Shown here one piece after another: positions 61,681-64,000 of a DNA stretch of 64,000 bases (position 1 is the stretch's first letter; every line of letters starts with the position of its first letter). A program made the position numbers and the translations under genes. Below the pieces are notes generated by a model. That model had not been told where the DNA came from, ran no database searches, and worked only from the letters and a program-made list of their open reading frames with translations. Source of the stretch: Apus apus (taxonomy: Eukaryota > Chordata > Aves > Apodiformes > Apodidae); assembly GCF_020740795.1 (NCBI RefSeq), contig NC_067283.1, forward strand, positions 57,567,966-57,631,965, written 5' to 3'.

Positions 61681-64000
61681 CTTCTTCTATAACTCTGCCA
61701 CCTGATGTGACAGATCTTTGACCTGCTTGCATCTTTTCACAGGTACTGGCTTGTGCCTCAGGAGGAAGATCTGGAGGTTCATTGCAACCTGTCCCTGTCC
61801 AGGTGTCCTCCTCTCCCAGGTCTTGTGAGTGCAGGTAATTCCTGGCAGTTGGCTCTGCACCTGTCCTGGGCTGAGAAGATGCCATTGTGCCCCTCCTGCT
61901 TCTGTGCCACTTGGACACATCCGGCACCAGAGCCCATCCCCTCAGCAAGTGCCTTCTGCAATTTCTCTGCAGTTGCCTAGGAAATAATTCCTCTCCAAAA
62001 TTTGGAAGATCTTTGAGGATATTTAGGAGATCAAATGACCTTCATTAAGGCTTTTTGTTCTTTGCAAGCTCCTTGCATCTCCTTAGTACCTCCTTAGCAA
62101 TGCACTAACAAAGCAGTTTCTCTTCTCAACTCTGTCTATGCTGTCTTCTCTGTAAGACAGACGTGTTTGCTTTCTAAACAGAAACAAAACCAAGGTCACA
62201 CACCTCAGGCTTTTGGAAAGCAGAAATTGTAACAAAAAACCTCACTGCTTTTCTTATGTGTTTTACTGTACAGCATTATCTGACACATCTAAATGTGGAA
62301 TGATTGACCTGCATTTCCACACAGAAGACCTGGATGGTAAAGAAAACCACTGCTAGTGAAATACCAGGAAATAGAGCAGAGCAGCTTAGTTAGTTCAACT
62401 TGTCCCAAGCTATTGTCTGTCCTAATCCCAAGCCTTGACTTTTCCCTTGGTGTAAGTGACCAGTCTTTCTTTGTACAGTCTCAAGGGTGTGGAGTTCTGC
62501 AGATATCCCCCTGCCCAACAGGACATGTGAGATGCAGTAAAATATAGAGGCCTTAAAGATCAAATTCCAGGCCACAGGAGAGCAAACTGTGGGCCTGCTA
62601 AGCAGTGCAATGAACTGCAGAAGATCCTTGTTATCCTCCTCCCCTCTCAGTTCTTATTTCAAAACTCTGCAATGCTAGTTCACTTCTTTCCTTTCTTTGA
62701 CAGAATAAAATAGTCTTAGAAGGTTTGCTGGCAAGATTTTAGTTAATATTTGATTAATATAATATTAGTTCTTAGTTTCCTTGCTTTGTCAGCAAGTGTC
62801 TATGATCTTTAAAATGTTATTTTCTTTTTAGAATTACTTCCATAAATTTTTTTGCAAACTGGATTTAATTCTTTATCTTTGCATTGACAAAGATCTAGGC
62901 CAGGCCCCTGTGTGTCTTGAGATTTGTTCTGAAGTACCTTATAGACAAATTACTTAGCCAGTCAGAAGCCTTCAGTAACTACATGGACATAGGAACTTCC
63001 CTCAGCCAGCTGGCAGGAGAAAGAGAAACATTCCAGAAGAGCTTCTTGCCTCCAACTGCCCAGCGCTTCCACCACCACTTCATCAAACAAATAGCTTACG
63101 AGCATGATTGGAAGTACACCAAATTGAGGCTATTTTGAACCAAGGGAGAGGAATACATTCCAGACTCCTGGGGCCTTGATTGGGAATATGCAGCTGCCAG
63201 CCCCTTGTCTCTTTCTAAGGGAGGGATCCAGACCAAACTCTGCCACTGGCCACAGCGGTAGCAGTGTTACATTTGTGCATTTCCCTGCAGTACTTGCTTT
63301 GAGCAGTTTGTTGGGCAGTCACTGTTCAAGGGTGGTATTCAGGCTGAATGAATTTGTCCCTTTTTCCTGTTCTACAATGAAGATGATGCATATAGAGATG
63401 CCTGCATATACAGAGCCCAGTTTTAGAGGGAAGTGAAATGCATTTCACTGATAAGAGTTATAAATTAGCTCAATAAATTCTGATCTGGTGTAGGTGCTGG
63501 TGTTTATTTTTGTTTTCTTATTGTCTAGTTAAAGGAAAGAAATGTGCCTGCATTCAAATAGTTCCATGGTTGACTGAACTGTCAAGGCTGCCTCCAGATC
63601 TGTGTTCACTTAATCACATGGACTGTTACCACGGTGAACTGCAGGTTAACAACAAACTTCCAATTGATTTTGAAAGGTTAACCTCAGAGTTTGACCAAAG
63701 GTCAAATTTACTCTGGCAGCAAAGGTAGGAGGGCTACTACTCTGTAATTTTGCCTACCTACTGGTAGGCTGCATATTGTGGCTGCATCGGACCTTTACAT
63801 TGCACTCAAAGGCTAGAAAATAGATAAATAATGCATAGCCCGTTTTCCCCCATATGAACCCATGATTGTGCTTGATCTTAGTTTTCTGTGGCTACTTCTT
63901 ACATTATTCTTCCTGTCCTTTACAATCACATCAGCAGTCTGGATTCACAGAAATAGGCTTAATTTGAATTTGATGGCATGTCTCTCTAAAGTGTTGTCAT
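61681..64000. other. Intergenic to window end, no gene recognised
   Basis: A moderately GC-rich stretch at 61,700-61,980 adjoins the CR1 and may be part of an unclassified repeat. The remainder is AT-rich, and a 72-residue frame at 63,510-63,728 has no splice context or family features. Confidence 0.4.

Noticed and set aside
63510-63728. 72-residue ORF near the window end as a coding exon
   Set aside because: No splice sites frame it in a consistent phase and no family was recognised.
15446-64000. Exons of PKD1L1 or SUN3, expected neighbours of HUS1 in mammals
   Set aside because: No PLAT, polycystin channel or SUN-domain motif was recognised in any frame.
1-64000. tRNA, rRNA and CRISPR arrays
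   Set aside because: No cloverleaf with A/B boxes, no rRNA segment and no regularly spaced identical repeats were seen. A weak scan by eye cannot exclude a divergent small RNA.

Overview
The window is vertebrate nuclear DNA, almost certainly from a bird. The evidence is many 3'-anchored CR1 LINE copies whose tails end in short ATTCTATGAT-like repeats, avian-type endogenous retrovirus LTRs with clean target-site duplications, and a GC-rich CpG-island gene with short introns. I could not assign a species. The CR1 load, roughly 14-15 kb of 64 kb by adding my own approximate boundaries, is heavy for a bird. All identifications come from reading and remembered family features; no database search was run.

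Layout. Bases 1-2,218 hold the last two coding exons, stop codon, 3'UTR and poly(A) signal of an unidentified plus-strand gene that enters from the left. A roughly 5 kb spacer follows, with one CR1 tail and a possible decayed minus-strand coding sequence. At 7.5-8.9 kb is a CpG island with a C-rich minisatellite, which is the promoter of HUS1. HUS1 is the one complete gene: eight coding exons on the plus strand from 8,244 to 14,806. They join through canonical GT-AG introns into a 284-residue protein that aligns end to end with the HUS1 subunit of the 9-1-1 DNA-damage checkpoint clamp. Its last intron carries a CR1 copy and a solo LTR.

From the HUS1 3' region (about 15-16.5 kb) to 64 kb I find no convincing host gene. 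This stretch of about 48 kb is a record of retrotransposition. It has CR1 fragments on both strands, including a minus-strand CR1 inserted inside a plus-strand CR1 at 49.3-54.0 kb. It also has a 353-bp ERVK-type solo LTR with a 6-bp duplication, two members of an LTR family that starts CTGGTTTGAGCC, and an ERV-like repeat at 22.6-23.5 kb. All CR1 reading frames are broken, so these are fossils, not active elements.

No operon-like or new defence-type system is present. The most informative items are the nested CR1, the LTRs with intact target duplications, the C-rich HUS1 promoter repeat, the unidentified upstream gene, and two minus-strand stretches that look like decayed coding sequence.
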